A program made the translations under genes and the position numbers. DNA of 64,000 nt from an uncultured Clostridia bacterium (GTDB taxonomy: Bacteria; Bacillota; Clostridia; Oscillospirales; CAG-272), in the NCBI GenBank assembly GCA_944391815.1, contig CALXUV010000020.1, positions 1 to 64,000 on the forward strand, given 5' to 3'. Under the pieces are notes generated by a model that saw nothing but the letters and a program-made list of their open reading frames with translations, did not search any database and had not been told where the DNA came from. The stretch's first letter is position 1; the number at the start of each line of letters is the position of its first letter. Shown here in pieces: positions 27,290-36,344 of the stretch.

Positions 27290-28684
27290 TTGCAGAAAAC
27301 CAAAAATCCGGATTTTACCGAAGGACCGCTTTTCGTAAGAATTTTCATGTTTGCGATCCCTCTTATTCTAACCGGAATACTTCAGTTGCTTTACAATGCC
27401 GCAGATAATATAGTTGTCGGAAAATTTTCCGGAGATCCCAATGCTCTTGCCGCTGTCGGATGCACCGGAAGTCTCAATAACCTTATTGTAACGTTTCTGA
27501 TTTCTTTTTCAGTCGGAAGCTCAGTGGTTATTGCACAGAATTTCGGCGCAAAGAAAGAGGACGCGGTCTCCAAAGCCGTACATACCTCTATCTCGATCGC
27601 TCTTATCGGAGGAATCGTCATTTCTGTTCTCGGTTTTTTTCTGTGCGAGCGTGTCCTGATAATGATGGGGACTAATCCCGAATTACTTCCGAAAGCAAAG
27701 CTTTATACACAGATAATCTGTATCGGAATTCCTGCCAGTGCTGTTTACAATTTCGGCGCTACGGTATTCCGGGCGATCGGCGATTCAAAAACACCTTTGA
27801 TTATCCTTGCCTGTACCGGCATTGTCAATGTGGTTTTCAATCTCATCTTTGTTATTGTTTTTAATCTATCTGTCGCCGGTGTTGCCATAGCTACTATAAT
27901 CTCGCAGTATCTTTCCGCTTTTGTGGTGATTTTCCTCCTTTACAGAAGTAATGAATGTTATTGTTTCCGTTTCAGAAAACTCGGATTTTCCGTGTCTATT
28001 CTTGAAAAAATGCTGATTATCGGTATTCCTGCGGGTATTCAGGGAATTCTCTTCTCTATATCAAACGTTATCATACAGAGCGGAGTAAACACATTTCCGA
28101 TCGAAGTTATTTCCGGAAACACAATCGGTGCGACAATCGAAGGTTTTACATACATTTCAATGAACAGCTTCAGCCACGCAACCATCACTTTTGCCGGTCA
28201 GAATTTCGGTGCATTCAAATTTGACAGAGTAAAAAAAGTTCTTTTTTACGCTCTTCTTCAGGTCACCGCCGTCGGTATTTTCGTTGGTTACATGGAAATT
28301 CTTTTCGCCAGACCTCTTTCGGCACTGTTCGTCGATACAACTCAGCAAAACATACCGCTTGTAATCGACGCTGCCGCCGTCAGAATAAAAGTAATCCTCG
28401 GAACATATTTTCTCTGCGGCGTTATGGAGGTGCTTGCCGGTTATCTGCGTGCGCTCGGACGCTCCTTTACCACGATGATATGTTCCCTTACCGGTGCGTG
28501 CCTGCTAAGAATTGTATGGGTCAAATTCATCTTCGTCCTTCCTGCCTTCAATTCTCAGACCGGACTTTATATTTCATATCCCATAACATGGCTTTTCACA
28601 TGTTTGCTTCTCGCAGCTTTTGCTTTATTCACCTCAATAAAACTGTTCAGGCGTGCTAAAAAACTCAATATTCCAGAGGTTTGA
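27290..28684 (+). CDS. MATE family efflux transporter
   Basis: A 12-helix MATE exporter, 464 residues from a TTG at 27290 that has AAAGG ten bases upstream and opens with LQKTKNPDFTEGPLFVRIF, the normal family start. An ATG at 27182 also has GGAG before it and would add a basic 36-residue leader with no family match; that start is possible. Typical marks are LYNAADNIVVGKFSGDPNALAAVG and TIEGFTYISMNSFSHA. It expels cationic drugs or metabolites using Na+ or H+. A DUF4375-like gene follows immediately. Confidence 0.88.
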   Translation: MQKTKNPDFTEGPLFVRIFMFAIPLILTGILQLLYNAADNIVVGKFSGDPNALAAVGCTGSLNNLIVTFLISFSVGSSVVIAQNFGAKKEDAVSKAVHTSISIALIGGIVISVLGFFLCERVLIMMGTNPELLPKAKLYTQIICIGIPASAVYNFGATVFRAIGDSKTPLIILACTGIVNVVFNLIFVIVFNLSVAGVAIATIISQYLSAFVVIFLLYRSNECYCFRFRKLGFSVSILEKMLIIGIPAGIQGILFSISNVIIQSGVNTFPIEVISGNTIGATIEGFTYISMNSFSHATITFAGQNFGAFKFDRVKKVLFYALLQVTAVGIFVGYMEILFARPLSALFVDTTQQNIPLVIDAAAVRIKVILGTYFLCGVMEVLAGYLRALGRSFTTMICSLTGACLLRIVWVKFIFVLPAFNSQTGLYISYPITWLFTCLLLAAFALFTSIKLFRRAKKLNIPEV

Positions 28685-28685
28685 T

Positions 28686-29096
28686 ATGAATTACATTAAA
28701 CTATGGCAGGATATTTCCCGTACCGCAGAAGACGATTATTATTCTCTTCCAAAAGACAGGCAAACACTTTTCAATATTAAAAGCATAGCCGATTCGGTAA
28801 GCGGCGACGGACTTAAATCGTATTATCTGAGCTACGCGGGCGCTTTTGCGGAAGACGCCGCAAATCAGCTTTATGATATCGGTCTTGACCTTGTTGCGGC
28901 AGTTATAGAGAATGCAAATTCTCTTTTTCCGGAAGGAACTCCGCCCGAAGACGACATTGAAAGAAAAGAAATTATAGATGAATGGGACGGCGACTACGAC
29001 TACCTTTATGACGACTGGAATGAAACTATACTTCAAAACATGCCCGAGCTGGAAGCTGAAATTGACTCGCTTTTTGAAAAAATTTCAAATGAATGA
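28686..29096 (+). CDS. DUF4375/DMP19-like acidic protein
   Basis: 136 residues from the ATG at 28686, one base after the exporter stop, with CAGAGG before it. The sequence is helical and very acidic (GDYDYLYDDWNETILQNMPE), with the arrangement YYLSYAGAF...AANQLYDIGLDLVAAVIENA that resembles DUF4375 proteins. A family member, DMP19, mimics DNA. I cannot see the function. Coupling to the exporter may be only positional. Confidence 0.5.
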   Translation: MNYIKLWQDISRTAEDDYYSLPKDRQTLFNIKSIADSVSGDGLKSYYLSYAGAFAEDAANQLYDIGLDLVAAVIENANSLFPEGTPPEDDIERKEIIDEWDGDYDYLYDDWNETILQNMPELEAEIDSLFEKISNE

Positions 29097-29423
29097 ACTT
29101 TCGCTCAGTGCTGAAATCAGCTATTAAATCGGGTTAAAGTCAAAGTGTATGGATTAAATTTTCAAACGATTATCCTTACTTAATATTAAAAGATCTGATT
29201 GAGTTTGAAAATAAAAGCCGATTATAAATAAACTTTATTCGGAAATTCCCCGCCATCCACAAAAGATGGCGGGGAATTTTATCTGCACCGAGTAAAAGCT
29301 CAAAAATTCAGTGAGTCTGAGACTGTTTGGTTCGGATATATCCAATCATAGTCGGTTTTTTACTGTTTTAATGTAATCTATCGCATTGAATACTGACTTA
29401 CGGGATTAATTTGTGACTTAATG
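29097..29423. other. Convergent intergenic region
   Basis: 327 bases between the DUF4375-like gene and tyrA. It contains the terminator at 29243-29274 and an element-like TTGAGTTTGA near 29199, 44 bases before it. Confidence 0.45.
29243..29274. terminator. Strong bidirectional terminator
   Basis: AAATTCCCCGCCATC (29243-29257) pairs perfectly with a 15-base arm GATGGCGGGGAATTT (ending near 29279). It lies between convergent genes and can end both; the plus-strand tail is TTTTAT. Confidence 0.8.
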
Positions 29424-30299
29424 TTATTTCTTCTGAGCTTTGCCGTCTATCTCTTCCTTTGCTTCTCTGCCCTCTCTCAAAAGTCTCACAAGCTCCGTCT
29501 TGTCTCCGTTTCTTATAGCATCTCTGTATTCGGTCAGTTTTTCTATTATGCAGTCAAGTTCAGACAACACATTTTCAGAGTTTTCAAGAAAAAGCTCGCT
29601 CCACATCTGTTCAGAAAGCCAGGCAACACGAGTAAGATCCTTATATGAACCTGCCGAAAAGCCTTTGTGTATTTTTGCCGTCGGACTTTTCACATAAGCA
29701 TTTGAAACAATATGCGCAAGCTGGGAAGTAAATGCTATTATTTCATCATGTTTTCCGGCATCCGTTACCGAAACGCTACCGATTTGCAAAGGAGACAGTA
29801 TTTCCTTTATGTTGCTCAGCAGTTCTATGTCATCGAATCTGTCGGGAACCACAACCATCGGCGCACCTTTGAAAAGTTCTGCGCTTGAATATTTGTATCC
29901 GGAAAGATGCTTTCCTGCCATCGGGTGCCCACCCGCAAACACAAAACCGTGCTTCGATGCGAGCTCAAACCCAACGCTGCATATTTCGCTTTTGACGCCG
30001 CATAAATCCATAACCAGCTTATTTTTACCGAAATATTCCGCATTGTTTTTAAGGTAATTTATTGTCAGCGAAGGATAAAGCGCAATGAAAACGACATCAC
30101 ATACGGCAAGCTTTTCCTTAGTCAGTTTGCCGCTGACCGTACCCTCAAGCTCGGCATATCCCTGTACGACGTCGTCTTTATCGTAGCCGTAAACCGTCAC
30201 GCCGCTGTACTTTCTGTACGCCTTGGCGACAGATCCTCCGATAAGCCCGAGTCCCACAACTCCGACTGTTTTGATTTTTCCAACGTCAAGGTTATTCAT
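29424..30299 (-). CDS. tyrA: Prephenate dehydrogenase
   Basis: 291 residues. NAD site VGVVGLGLIGGSVAKAYRK near 12-30, then the helical catalytic domain with FAGGHPMAGKHLSGYKYS and FTSQLAHIVSNAYV. It converts prephenate to 4-hydroxyphenylpyruvate, the precursor of tyrosine. No ACT domain is seen, so feedback may be missing in this protein, and regulation probably lies in the leader at 31297-31473. It overlaps aroF by four bases (ATGA), so the two are translationally coupled. Confidence 0.95.
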   Translation of the reverse strand: MNNLDVGKIKTVGVVGLGLIGGSVAKAYRKYSGVTVYGYDKDDVVQGYAELEGTVSGKLTKEKLAVCDVVFIALYPSLTINYLKNNAEYFGKNKLVMDLCGVKSEICSVGFELASKHGFVFAGGHPMAGKHLSGYKYSSAELFKGAPMVVVPDRFDDIELLSNIKEILSPLQIGSVSVTDAGKHDEIIAFTSQLAHIVSNAYVKSPTAKIHKGFSAGSYKDLTRVAWLSEQMWSELFLENSENVLSELDCIIEKLTEYRDAIRNGDKTELVRLLREGREAKEEIDGKAQKK

Positions 30300-31297
30300 T
30301 TCAAAGCCTCTTTCACTTTTCTCATTTTTTCTGCTATTTTGTCAAACTGCTCCGGTGTAACCGACTGCGCACCGTCACAAAGAGCGCAAGACGGGTTATT
30401 GTGCACCTCAATCATTACGCCGCTTGCTCCGCATGCTACTGCAGCCACAGCCATAGGTTCGACCAACCTTGAAATTCCGGTTGCGTGACTTGGATCCACT
30501 ATTACCGGCAGATGAGTGAGTTCTTTGAGCACCGGAACCGCTGAAAGATCAAGGACATTGCGGGTGTAACTGTCAAAACTTCTGATTCCGCGCTCGCAAA
30601 GAATTATATTATTGTTTCCGCCTGCCATTATATATTCTGCACTCATCAGTAGTTCTTTAAGAGTCGCCGCCATCCCTCTTTTCAGCAGAATCGGCTTTCC
30701 GCATCTGCCCAGCTCTTTAAGCAGTTCGAAATTCTGCATATTCCTTGCCCCGACCTGTAATATATCGACTTCTGAAAACAGATCGATGTGATTTACATTC
30801 ATTATTTCTGTAACAACCGGAAGTCCCGTCGCTTTTTTGGCTTCAAGAAGTATCCGTATTCCTTCCCCTTTCAGTCCCTGGAAATCGTACGGAGATGTTC
30901 TCGGTTTGAACGCTCCGCCTCTCAGCACGGTTGCTCCGGAATTTTTGACTTTCCTTGCTATTTCAGTCAGCTGTTCCTCGCTTTCTATCGAGCACGGACC
31001 TGCTATTACAGTAAGCGCATCACCGCCTATTTCGGTATTACCTATCTTTATCACCGTGTCGTCCGGATGAAATTTCCGGTTTGCGCTTTTAAACGGTTCG
31101 GTTATTCTTTTTACACTTTCCACCATTTCAAGACTTTCAAGAAGCTCGGCATCAACCTTGTCTGTATCCCCTATAAGCCCTATTACCGTCTGGTATTTTC
31201 CCTTTGAAACATGTACGTCAAGATTCTGCCCTTCGAGCCATTGTTTCAGACTCTCTATCTGCCTGTCAGTTACTCCCGGTTTAAGTACCGCTATCAT
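30296..31297 (-). CDS. aroF: 3-deoxy-7-phosphoheptulonate synthase (type I-beta, with N-terminal regulatory domain)
   Basis: 333 residues. Residues 1-70 form the ferredoxin-like regulatory domain (VTDRQIESLKQWLEGQ). The KDO8P-synthase-like barrel holds AGPCSIESEEQL, RGGAFKPRTSPYDFQG, QVGARNMQNFELL, LLKRGMAATLKELL and VDPSHATG. It condenses PEP with erythrose 4-phosphate, the first step of aromatic synthesis, and needs a metal ion. GGAGGATAAAAT precedes the ATG directly after the attenuator hairpin. Pairing with tyrA makes this operon specific for tyrosine supply. Confidence 0.95.
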   Translation of the reverse strand: MIAVLKPGVTDRQIESLKQWLEGQNLDVHVSKGKYQTVIGLIGDTDKVDAELLESLEMVESVKRITEPFKSANRKFHPDDTVIKIGNTEIGGDALTVIAGPCSIESEEQLTEIARKVKNSGATVLRGGAFKPRTSPYDFQGLKGEGIRILLEAKKATGLPVVTEIMNVNHIDLFSEVDILQVGARNMQNFELLKELGRCGKPILLKRGMAATLKELLMSAEYIMAGGNNNIILCERGIRSFDSYTRNVLDLSAVPVLKELTHLPVIVDPSHATGISRLVEPMAVAAVACGASGVMIEVHNNPSCALCDGAQSVTPEQFDKIAEKMRKVKEALK

Positions 31298-31312
31298 ATT
31301 TTATCCTCCGTA

Positions 31313-31346
31313 AATAAAAAATCCCACAGTGTTTTTTCACTGCGGG
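31313..31346 (-). terminator. Attenuator terminator before aroF
   Basis: In minus-strand RNA CCCGCAGUG pairs with CACUGUGGG (one G-U), loop of six A, followed by AUUUUUUAU and then the GGAGG of aroF. The stem is at 31323-31346. A second small stem (CTGAT...ATCAG) lies just before it. This is the expected terminator of a transcription attenuator. Confidence 0.75.
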
Positions 31347-31394
31347 ACTGATTTTTTTATATCAGGTCATAGCAAAAAGCACCATTACTTATTC

Positions 31395-31448
31395 TTATTT
31401 TAAGTAATAGCGGTAATAATATTCAGTTGCAAATCTAAGTGTAATCAT
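31395..31448 (-). CDS. Tyrosine-rich leader peptide of the aroF-tyrA operon
   Basis: A 17-codon reading frame, MITLRFATEYYYRYYLK, five of whose residues are tyrosine in the stretch YYYRYY. GGGAG lies seven bases before the ATG. The promoter at 31480-31508 starts transcription about 25 bases upstream. The codons TAT-TAC-TTA also form the left arm of a stem with TAAGTAAT downstream (about 31387-31394). If the ribosome stalls for tyrosyl-tRNA, that stem opens and the terminator at 31313-31346 may not form. Seen: peptide, hairpins, promoter; inferred: regulation. Confidence 0.8.
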   Translation of the reverse strand: MITLRFATEYYYRYYLK

Positions 31449-31479
31449 ATCAGTGCTCCCGAATCCTTTTTACTCTTTT

Positions 31480-31508
31480 AATATACCACTGTCAGTCGGT
31501 TTTGTCAA
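31480..31508 (-). promoter_or_regulatory. Sigma-A promoter of the attenuated aroF-tyrA operon
   Basis: On the minus strand TTGACA (31503-31508), 17 bases, TATATT (31480-31485). The -35 box overlaps the stop codon of the ABC exporter gene upstream. Transcription should start near 31473. Confidence 0.75.
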
Positions 31509-33505
31509 GTATTTTTTTCAATTCTTCTTCTGCGACCGCCAAATTCCTCAGGTGAAATTTCTCCGGCGCTCTCTATGTATCTTTTTGCCTGAGTTGAAAA
31601 GAGCTCGTAATATTTTCCCTTAGCCGCCATCAGCTCTTTATGTGTTCCGCTTTCTATCAATTGTCCGTATTCAAGCACAAGTATCTTGTCGGCAGTAGTA
31701 GCGCTTGAAAGTCTGTGGGATACGAAAATCGATGTTTTGTCCTTTCTCAGGCTGTCGAATCTGTTGAAAATCTCCTGTTCCGCCATCGGGTCAAGCGAGG
31801 CTGTCGGCTCGTCAAGTATCAATACGTCCGATGCTGAATAAAATGCACGGGCTATCGAGAGCTTCTGCCACTGTCCTATTGAAAGCTCTATTCCGTTTTC
31901 CTCAAATATCCGCATAAGCGGAGTATCATATCCGTCCGAGAATTTTTCTATAAAGCTGTCGGCGTCACTTGCATGCGCAGCATTTTTTATTTCTTCGTCC
32001 TTCATTTCTTTCAGTATGTCTCCGAAAGCAATATTTTCCTTTGCAGTTACGGCATACTTTCCGAAATCCTGGAATATTATCCCGAACATTCTGTACAGCG
32101 ACTGCACATCATATTCCCTTATATCCCTGCCGTCAAGAAGTATTTTTCCTTTGGTCGGATCGTAAAGTCTGGTCAGCAGTTTTATCAGCGTTGTTTTTCC
32201 GGCTCCGTTAAGCCCGACAAGAACTACTGTTTCACCTGGTTCTATACGGAACGAAACGTCTTTTATTACTTCTCTTTCGGTTCCGGGATAGCTGAATGAA
32301 ACGTCCTGAAATTCTATAACATGTCCCACTCCTCTTTCAACTTTTACCGGCTCGGGAAGTATGGACGTTATGGCGGTTTTGCTCTTCATAAAGACAATCA
32401 TATTGTCAATAAAAAGTGTTCCCTCGTAAATGGTTGCAGTGGTTGTAATCAGTGTTGCCACTCCGCTGGATATATGGTTCAGAGCTGATACATAGAGCGA
32501 ATAATTTCCTATCTGCTCGTTGCCGTTACATACCTGAAGAGCTATGTATACGTAAAGCGCACACTTGGCTGCCGCATTGATAAGAGTAAGTATAATATGC
32601 CAGATGCCCTCTGTAATGTAAAGTTTTCTCAGTCCCCTGTAATACTTTTTGAACGTCTGGTTATACCTGTCTATAAAAATGTCGGTAAGCGAAAACATCT
32701 TCACTTCCTTTACCATGTCTTTGTTGGTAAGGATTCCGGAATAGTAATTCATAACCCGGCGCTCTTTTGATTTTCTGCGGACATAGTTTACATTCTTTTT
32801 TCTGTAAATGAAGTTTATTATCGCAGAAGGAACCGCAAGCACAACCATAATCAGAGGAGCAACGGAGCTTACCGCTATAAGAACAACGATAAACGACACC
32901 ATACTTATAATTGTACTGAAAATATTGAACGTTGCATCAAGGATCTGTATCGGGCGTGTTCCCGCTTCACGGTTGGCATTTTCCAGTTTTTCATAAAACT
33001 CAGCCGTATCAAAGCTTGCCATATCAATCTCTTTGGTCTTGTGCATGATTTTGAGTTTGATGTGGTTTACCACAAGCTCACCGTATATCCTTTTCAGAAC
33101 GGTGTTTATATTGTTCACCAGACTTTGCAGAAATGTAAAACCGAACTGAAGGACCAGCCAGAAAACTATAGCACGGCAGGCTTCGTTTTCCAGCATAACG
33201 TTTATCTGTTCGCTCACCGTCAGACTTCCGTCTATAACGGAAAAAGACCGCATCAGCGCATTAAGTATATTTGCCGTAATGGTGGCACCCAGAACCGGCA
33301 TTACGCCGTTGAATACTGACATGAAAATCATCACAAGAAGTATCCACGGTCCTGTCTGCCATACAAGACCGAATATGTAAAACAGCCTGTGGAAAAATTC
33401 AGACAGAAGCTTTTTCAGAAAACCCGGAACCTCTTTTATGTTTTTTGGCTTTTCGGGTTCTGCATAATTAGGTTTTGGTCCGCCCCAACCGAATCCCGGT
33501 CCCAT
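31505..33505 (-). CDS. ABC exporter, fused membrane and ATPase domains
   Basis: 666 residues. A transmembrane domain with about six helices (starting near 45-65) precedes the nucleotide-binding domain: Walker A VGLNGAGKTTLIK, signature LSIGQWQKLSIARAF (Ile replaces the first Gly), Walker B VLILDEPTASLD, and the switch SHRLSS. It most likely works as a half-transporter dimer exporting lipids, peptides or drugs. Subgroup members often act as pairs, but only one gene is here. AGGAGG lies seven bases before the ATG. Confidence 0.93.
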   Translation of the reverse strand: MGPGFGWGGPKPNYAEPEKPKNIKEVPGFLKKLLSEFFHRLFYIFGLVWQTGPWILLVMIFMSVFNGVMPVLGATITANILNALMRSFSVIDGSLTVSEQINVMLENEACRAIVFWLVLQFGFTFLQSLVNNINTVLKRIYGELVVNHIKLKIMHKTKEIDMASFDTAEFYEKLENANREAGTRPIQILDATFNIFSTIISMVSFIVVLIAVSSVAPLIMVVLAVPSAIINFIYRKKNVNYVRRKSKERRVMNYYSGILTNKDMVKEVKMFSLTDIFIDRYNQTFKKYYRGLRKLYITEGIWHIILTLINAAAKCALYVYIALQVCNGNEQIGNYSLYVSALNHISSGVATLITTTATIYEGTLFIDNMIVFMKSKTAITSILPEPVKVERGVGHVIEFQDVSFSYPGTEREVIKDVSFRIEPGETVVLVGLNGAGKTTLIKLLTRLYDPTKGKILLDGRDIREYDVQSLYRMFGIIFQDFGKYAVTAKENIAFGDILKEMKDEEIKNAAHASDADSFIEKFSDGYDTPLMRIFEENGIELSIGQWQKLSIARAFYSASDVLILDEPTASLDPMAEQEIFNRFDSLRKDKTSIFVSHRLSSATTADKILVLEYGQLIESGTHKELMAAKGKYYELFSTQAKRYIESAGEISPEEFGGRRRRIEKNT

Positions 33506-33899
33506 TTACATGCCTCCTGTGTGTTATGATTTATTTCGTTTACATTTTCAGTTGAACCGATTTTTAATACTGTATCATCATTTGTTTCAGATCAGCGCCA
33601 AATGAATTGAAAATTCAAACATTAATCTGTGCTGAAAACCCTGAAGCTTCGCACCGGTAACGCAAACTCAGTCAATTTCTGTTGTCCTGTAAAGCTGACA
33701 ATTTATATTTATAAAGGGCAACAAACTCATTCTTGCTTTCCGGAAAAATTTAAATCCCGACATTGAAAATCGGCTCAAAAACCGTTATATCGCACCCGTA
33801 ACACGGATATCAGATATTCCTGTTTGAAAAATGCAATATTCTCAAACATAAATCAAGATAATCTTGTCAGATTGCCGCTGAATAAAACACATATGATTT
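33506..33899. other. Intergenic region, no gene seen
   Basis: 394 AT-rich bases between the ABC exporter start and the nnrD stop. The only noted structure is a short palindrome TGAATTGAAAATTCA (about 33603-33617) without a known role. No promoter with both boxes was found. Confidence 0.4.
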
Positions 33900-34763
33900 T
33901 CAGTAACCCAAGCCTGCGATTACTTCAGCCGCAAACAATTCAAGCTCTTCGGGAAGCATGGATATTATCCCGCGCCTCTTTTCACAAAGTTTTGAAGCTT
34001 CCGCATGAAGCCATACTCCGAGCACTGCCGATTCTTCTGCACTGTAATTCTGTGCGAAAAAACCAGCTGTCATACCTGCCAGTACGTCTCCGCTTCCGCC
34101 TTTTGACAGTCCTCTGCTTGCCTGACTTGTATATAATTTACCTTCCGGCGTCGCTATATAAGTCACATAGTCTTTAAGAACCGTCACCGTGCCGTATTTT
34201 GCAGAGAAATCAAGCGCACATCTTTCCGGCTCTGATTTTATCTTTGACATTTCAACTCCGCTAAGCCGGCAGAACTCGCCCGGATGGGGAGTGATTATAC
34301 TACCTGCAAGCCTTTGTTTCATTTCAGTACTTAATGAAATGATATTTAACGCATCGGCATCGAGCACTTTCGGTTTATCATATGAGAGGACCAAGTCTAC
34401 CGCCGCTGCACTCCCGGCTTCCTGACCGAGTCCGCAACCGATAAGGTATGCGGTACAGTTTCTCTTTTCGGAAATGATACGTCTGAGCTCAGCTTTATTT
34501 TCGATTACCTCAAACGTGCACCCCGGATGCCTTGATGCTACCGTGTTCACTACTGCTTCTTCGGCAATCAGTCTGACTATCCCGCAGCCGGTTCTCATAG
34601 CACCGCCGATACACAGAGCCGCCGCTCCTCTGAAATTTCTGCTGCCCGCAATAACGTTAAGGGTACCGTTTGAGCCTTTATTTGCGTTTTCAGGGAGCTT
34701 CCTTAGTATTTGACCGATAAATTCGCTGTTTATCAACTTTGAATCAAAGTGATTATCAAGCAT
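33900..34763 (-). CDS. nnrD: ADP-dependent NAD(P)H-hydrate dehydratase
   Basis: 287 residues, ribokinase-like fold: GSNGTLNVIAGSRNFRGAA near 34-52, the acidic VLDADALNI, TPHPGEFCRL and the C-terminal GGSGDVLAGMTAGF, with the catalytic aspartate in SGDVLAG. It repairs the hydrated forms of NADH and NADPH. In most Firmicutes this domain is fused to an epimerase (NnrE), which is absent here, so the epimerase must be encoded elsewhere if present. AGGAG precedes the ATG and gpsA ends eight bases upstream, forming an operon. Confidence 0.9.
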   Translation of the reverse strand: MLDNHFDSKLINSEFIGQILRKLPENANKGSNGTLNVIAGSRNFRGAAALCIGGAMRTGCGIVRLIAEEAVVNTVASRHPGCTFEVIENKAELRRIISEKRNCTAYLIGCGLGQEAGSAAAVDLVLSYDKPKVLDADALNIISLSTEMKQRLAGSIITPHPGEFCRLSGVEMSKIKSEPERCALDFSAKYGTVTVLKDYVTYIATPEGKLYTSQASRGLSKGGSGDVLAGMTAGFFAQNYSAEESAVLGVWLHAEASKLCEKRRGIISMLPEELELFAAEVIAGLGY

Positions 34764-34771
34764 ATTAACTC

Positions 34772-35737
34772 CTAAAATTCACTTTTCTGCTCCCGCAGGA
34801 AAAGTTCTGTAAATACTTTCGACGCATCCTTCTTTTCGTGTATAACTGCGTTGACCGCACTGCATATCGGAAGCTCAACGCCGTATTTGTCTCCGAGATA
34901 AAGCACCGACTTTACGGTTTCAACACCCTCTGCAAGTTTTTCGTATTTCTCACCTTTTATGAACGCCTCGCCGTATTTTCTGTTATGCGAGTGTTCCGAA
35001 AAGAGTGTTGCCTCGTAATCTCCGATATGACAAAGGCCGAAAATACTTCTTTCGTCGCCACCCATTGCTTTGGTAAGTCTGGCAATTTCTCTCGGCCCCC
35101 TCGCCATAAGCGCCCCTTTAAGTGAAGAATAGCCCATTCCGTCAAGCATTCCGGCAGCAATTCCCATTACGTTTTTGCTCGCCGCTCCTATTTCACAGCC
35201 TATCATATCACGGCTGTAATAGAATCTGATAAGCTGTGAACCGAAATCGCTGCACAGCCTTCGGGCATACTGCTGATCTTCGCTGCATATAAGCATACAG
35301 TTAGGTATACCCCTGATAAAATCCTCAACATGTCCCGGGCCTACCCACACCGCACACTGCGTATGATTTCCCAGAATTTCAGCTGTCGCTTCGCTCAGTC
35401 GCTTGCCGCCTTCTTTGATTATTCCTTTCATGCAGAGAATCACTTCTCTGTTTTTCATTGATACTCCGCAATCCTTTATACTCTTTGCAAGCTGCGGGTA
35501 ATTCTGTGTACCTATCGAAATCACCGTTCTGTCAGCAGTTTCAACGGCTTCTTTCAGATTATCTGTAAAAGTTATCTCAGGAGACAGCGTAAGATATTCG
35601 TTTTTTAAAGTTGCTTTCAGATTCTGATACGTACGGCTGTCGCTTCTTCCGTAAATCTTCACCTCATTGCCTATACTGTAGAGATACCAGGCAAGAAATG
35701 CACCCCATCTGCCGCAACCGATTACAGTTATTTTCAA
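34772..35737 (-). CDS. gpsA: Glycerol-3-phosphate dehydrogenase [NAD(P)+]
   Basis: 321 residues. NAD-binding VIGCGRWGAFLAWYLYSIGN near 4-23 (GxGxxG altered to GCGRWG), then ICMKGI, the helix GCEIGAASKNVMGIAAGMLDGMG with the catalytic lysine in ASKN, and ARGPREIARL. It reduces DHAP to sn-glycerol 3-phosphate for phospholipids. It belongs to a divergent clostridial branch of the family. Its promoter is at 35771-35799. The product feeds plsC, encoded 15 kb away. Confidence 0.88.
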   Translation of the reverse strand: MKITVIGCGRWGAFLAWYLYSIGNEVKIYGRSDSRTYQNLKATLKNEYLTLSPEITFTDNLKEAVETADRTVISIGTQNYPQLAKSIKDCGVSMKNREVILCMKGIIKEGGKRLSEATAEILGNHTQCAVWVGPGHVEDFIRGIPNCMLICSEDQQYARRLCSDFGSQLIRFYYSRDMIGCEIGAASKNVMGIAAGMLDGMGYSSLKGALMARGPREIARLTKAMGGDERSIFGLCHIGDYEATLFSEHSHNRKYGEAFIKGEKYEKLAEGVETVKSVLYLGDKYGVELPICSAVNAVIHEKKDASKVFTELFLREQKSEF

Positions 35738-35770
35738 TTTATATTCTCCTTTTCACTGCCATTAAATACT

Positions 35771-35799
35771 ATTATAACAAACAAGGTATATGATGTCAA
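35771..35799 (-). promoter_or_regulatory. Sigma-A promoter of gpsA-nnrD
   Basis: On the minus strand TTGACA (35794-35799), 17 bases, TATAAT (35771-35776): a consensus promoter. Confidence 0.8.
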
Positions 35800-35911
35800 T
35801 AGTTTAAAGTCAATTCTGTGTCCGCATACCGTCGTTTTGATTTGCTTTTTGTATAGTTTATACAAAAAATGCGTAAATTTTGATAAAATAAGCTATTTTT
35901 TTGTAAAAGTA

Positions 35912-35940
35912 TTGATTTTTTAAAAATACGGTGGTATAAT
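35912..35940 (+). promoter_or_regulatory. Sigma-A promoter of hup
   Basis: TTGATT (35912-35917), 17 bases, TATAAT (35935-35940). Confidence 0.75.
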
Positions 35941-35993
35941 AAGGCTGAGAAGCGCAGTAGCGCATCAAATCAAGTTCAGAAAGGATAATACAA

Positions 35994-36269
35994 ATGACAA
36001 AGACTACATTAATTGAAGCCGTTGCAACAAAGTCAAATCTCAAAAAATCCGATGCCGAAAAAGCTGTTAACGCTATTATAGATGTTATCACTGCTGCTCT
36101 TGTTGAAGGCGACAAGGTTCAGGTAACCGGATTCGGTACTTTCGAAGTAAAAAACAACGCAGCCCGCACCGGAGTAAATCCCCAGACAGGCGAAAAGATT
36201 TCCATAAAAGCCAGCAAAGCTGCTAAATTTTCTGCAGGAAAAACTCTGCGCGATGCAGTTAATGCCTGA
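35994..36269 (+). CDS. hup: HU-family DNA-binding protein
   Basis: 91 residues, the HU length. Helical N-terminus with SDAEKAVNAIIDVITAAL, then the beta arms with FGTFEVKNNAARTGVNPQTG and the conserved proline tip. It bends DNA without sequence preference. It is first in the order hup-rqcP-yabP-yabQ, as in many spore formers. AGAAAGGATAATACAA precedes the ATG. Confidence 0.97.
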   Translation: MTKTTLIEAVATKSNLKKSDAEKAVNAIIDVITAALVEGDKVQVTGFGTFEVKNNAARTGVNPQTGEKISIKASKAAKFSAGKTLRDAVNA

Positions 36270-36344
36270 TTGTATGTAATTTCGAAGGTCGGTTTTTGCC
36301 GACCTTCTTTTTCTGATTTTCAAGTTACGGAGTTTATAAATATC

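Noticed and set aside
24058-29096. Genomic island or prophage around the hydrolase pseudogene
   Set aside because: No integrase, att repeat or phage genes; neighbours are core sporulation and transport genes.
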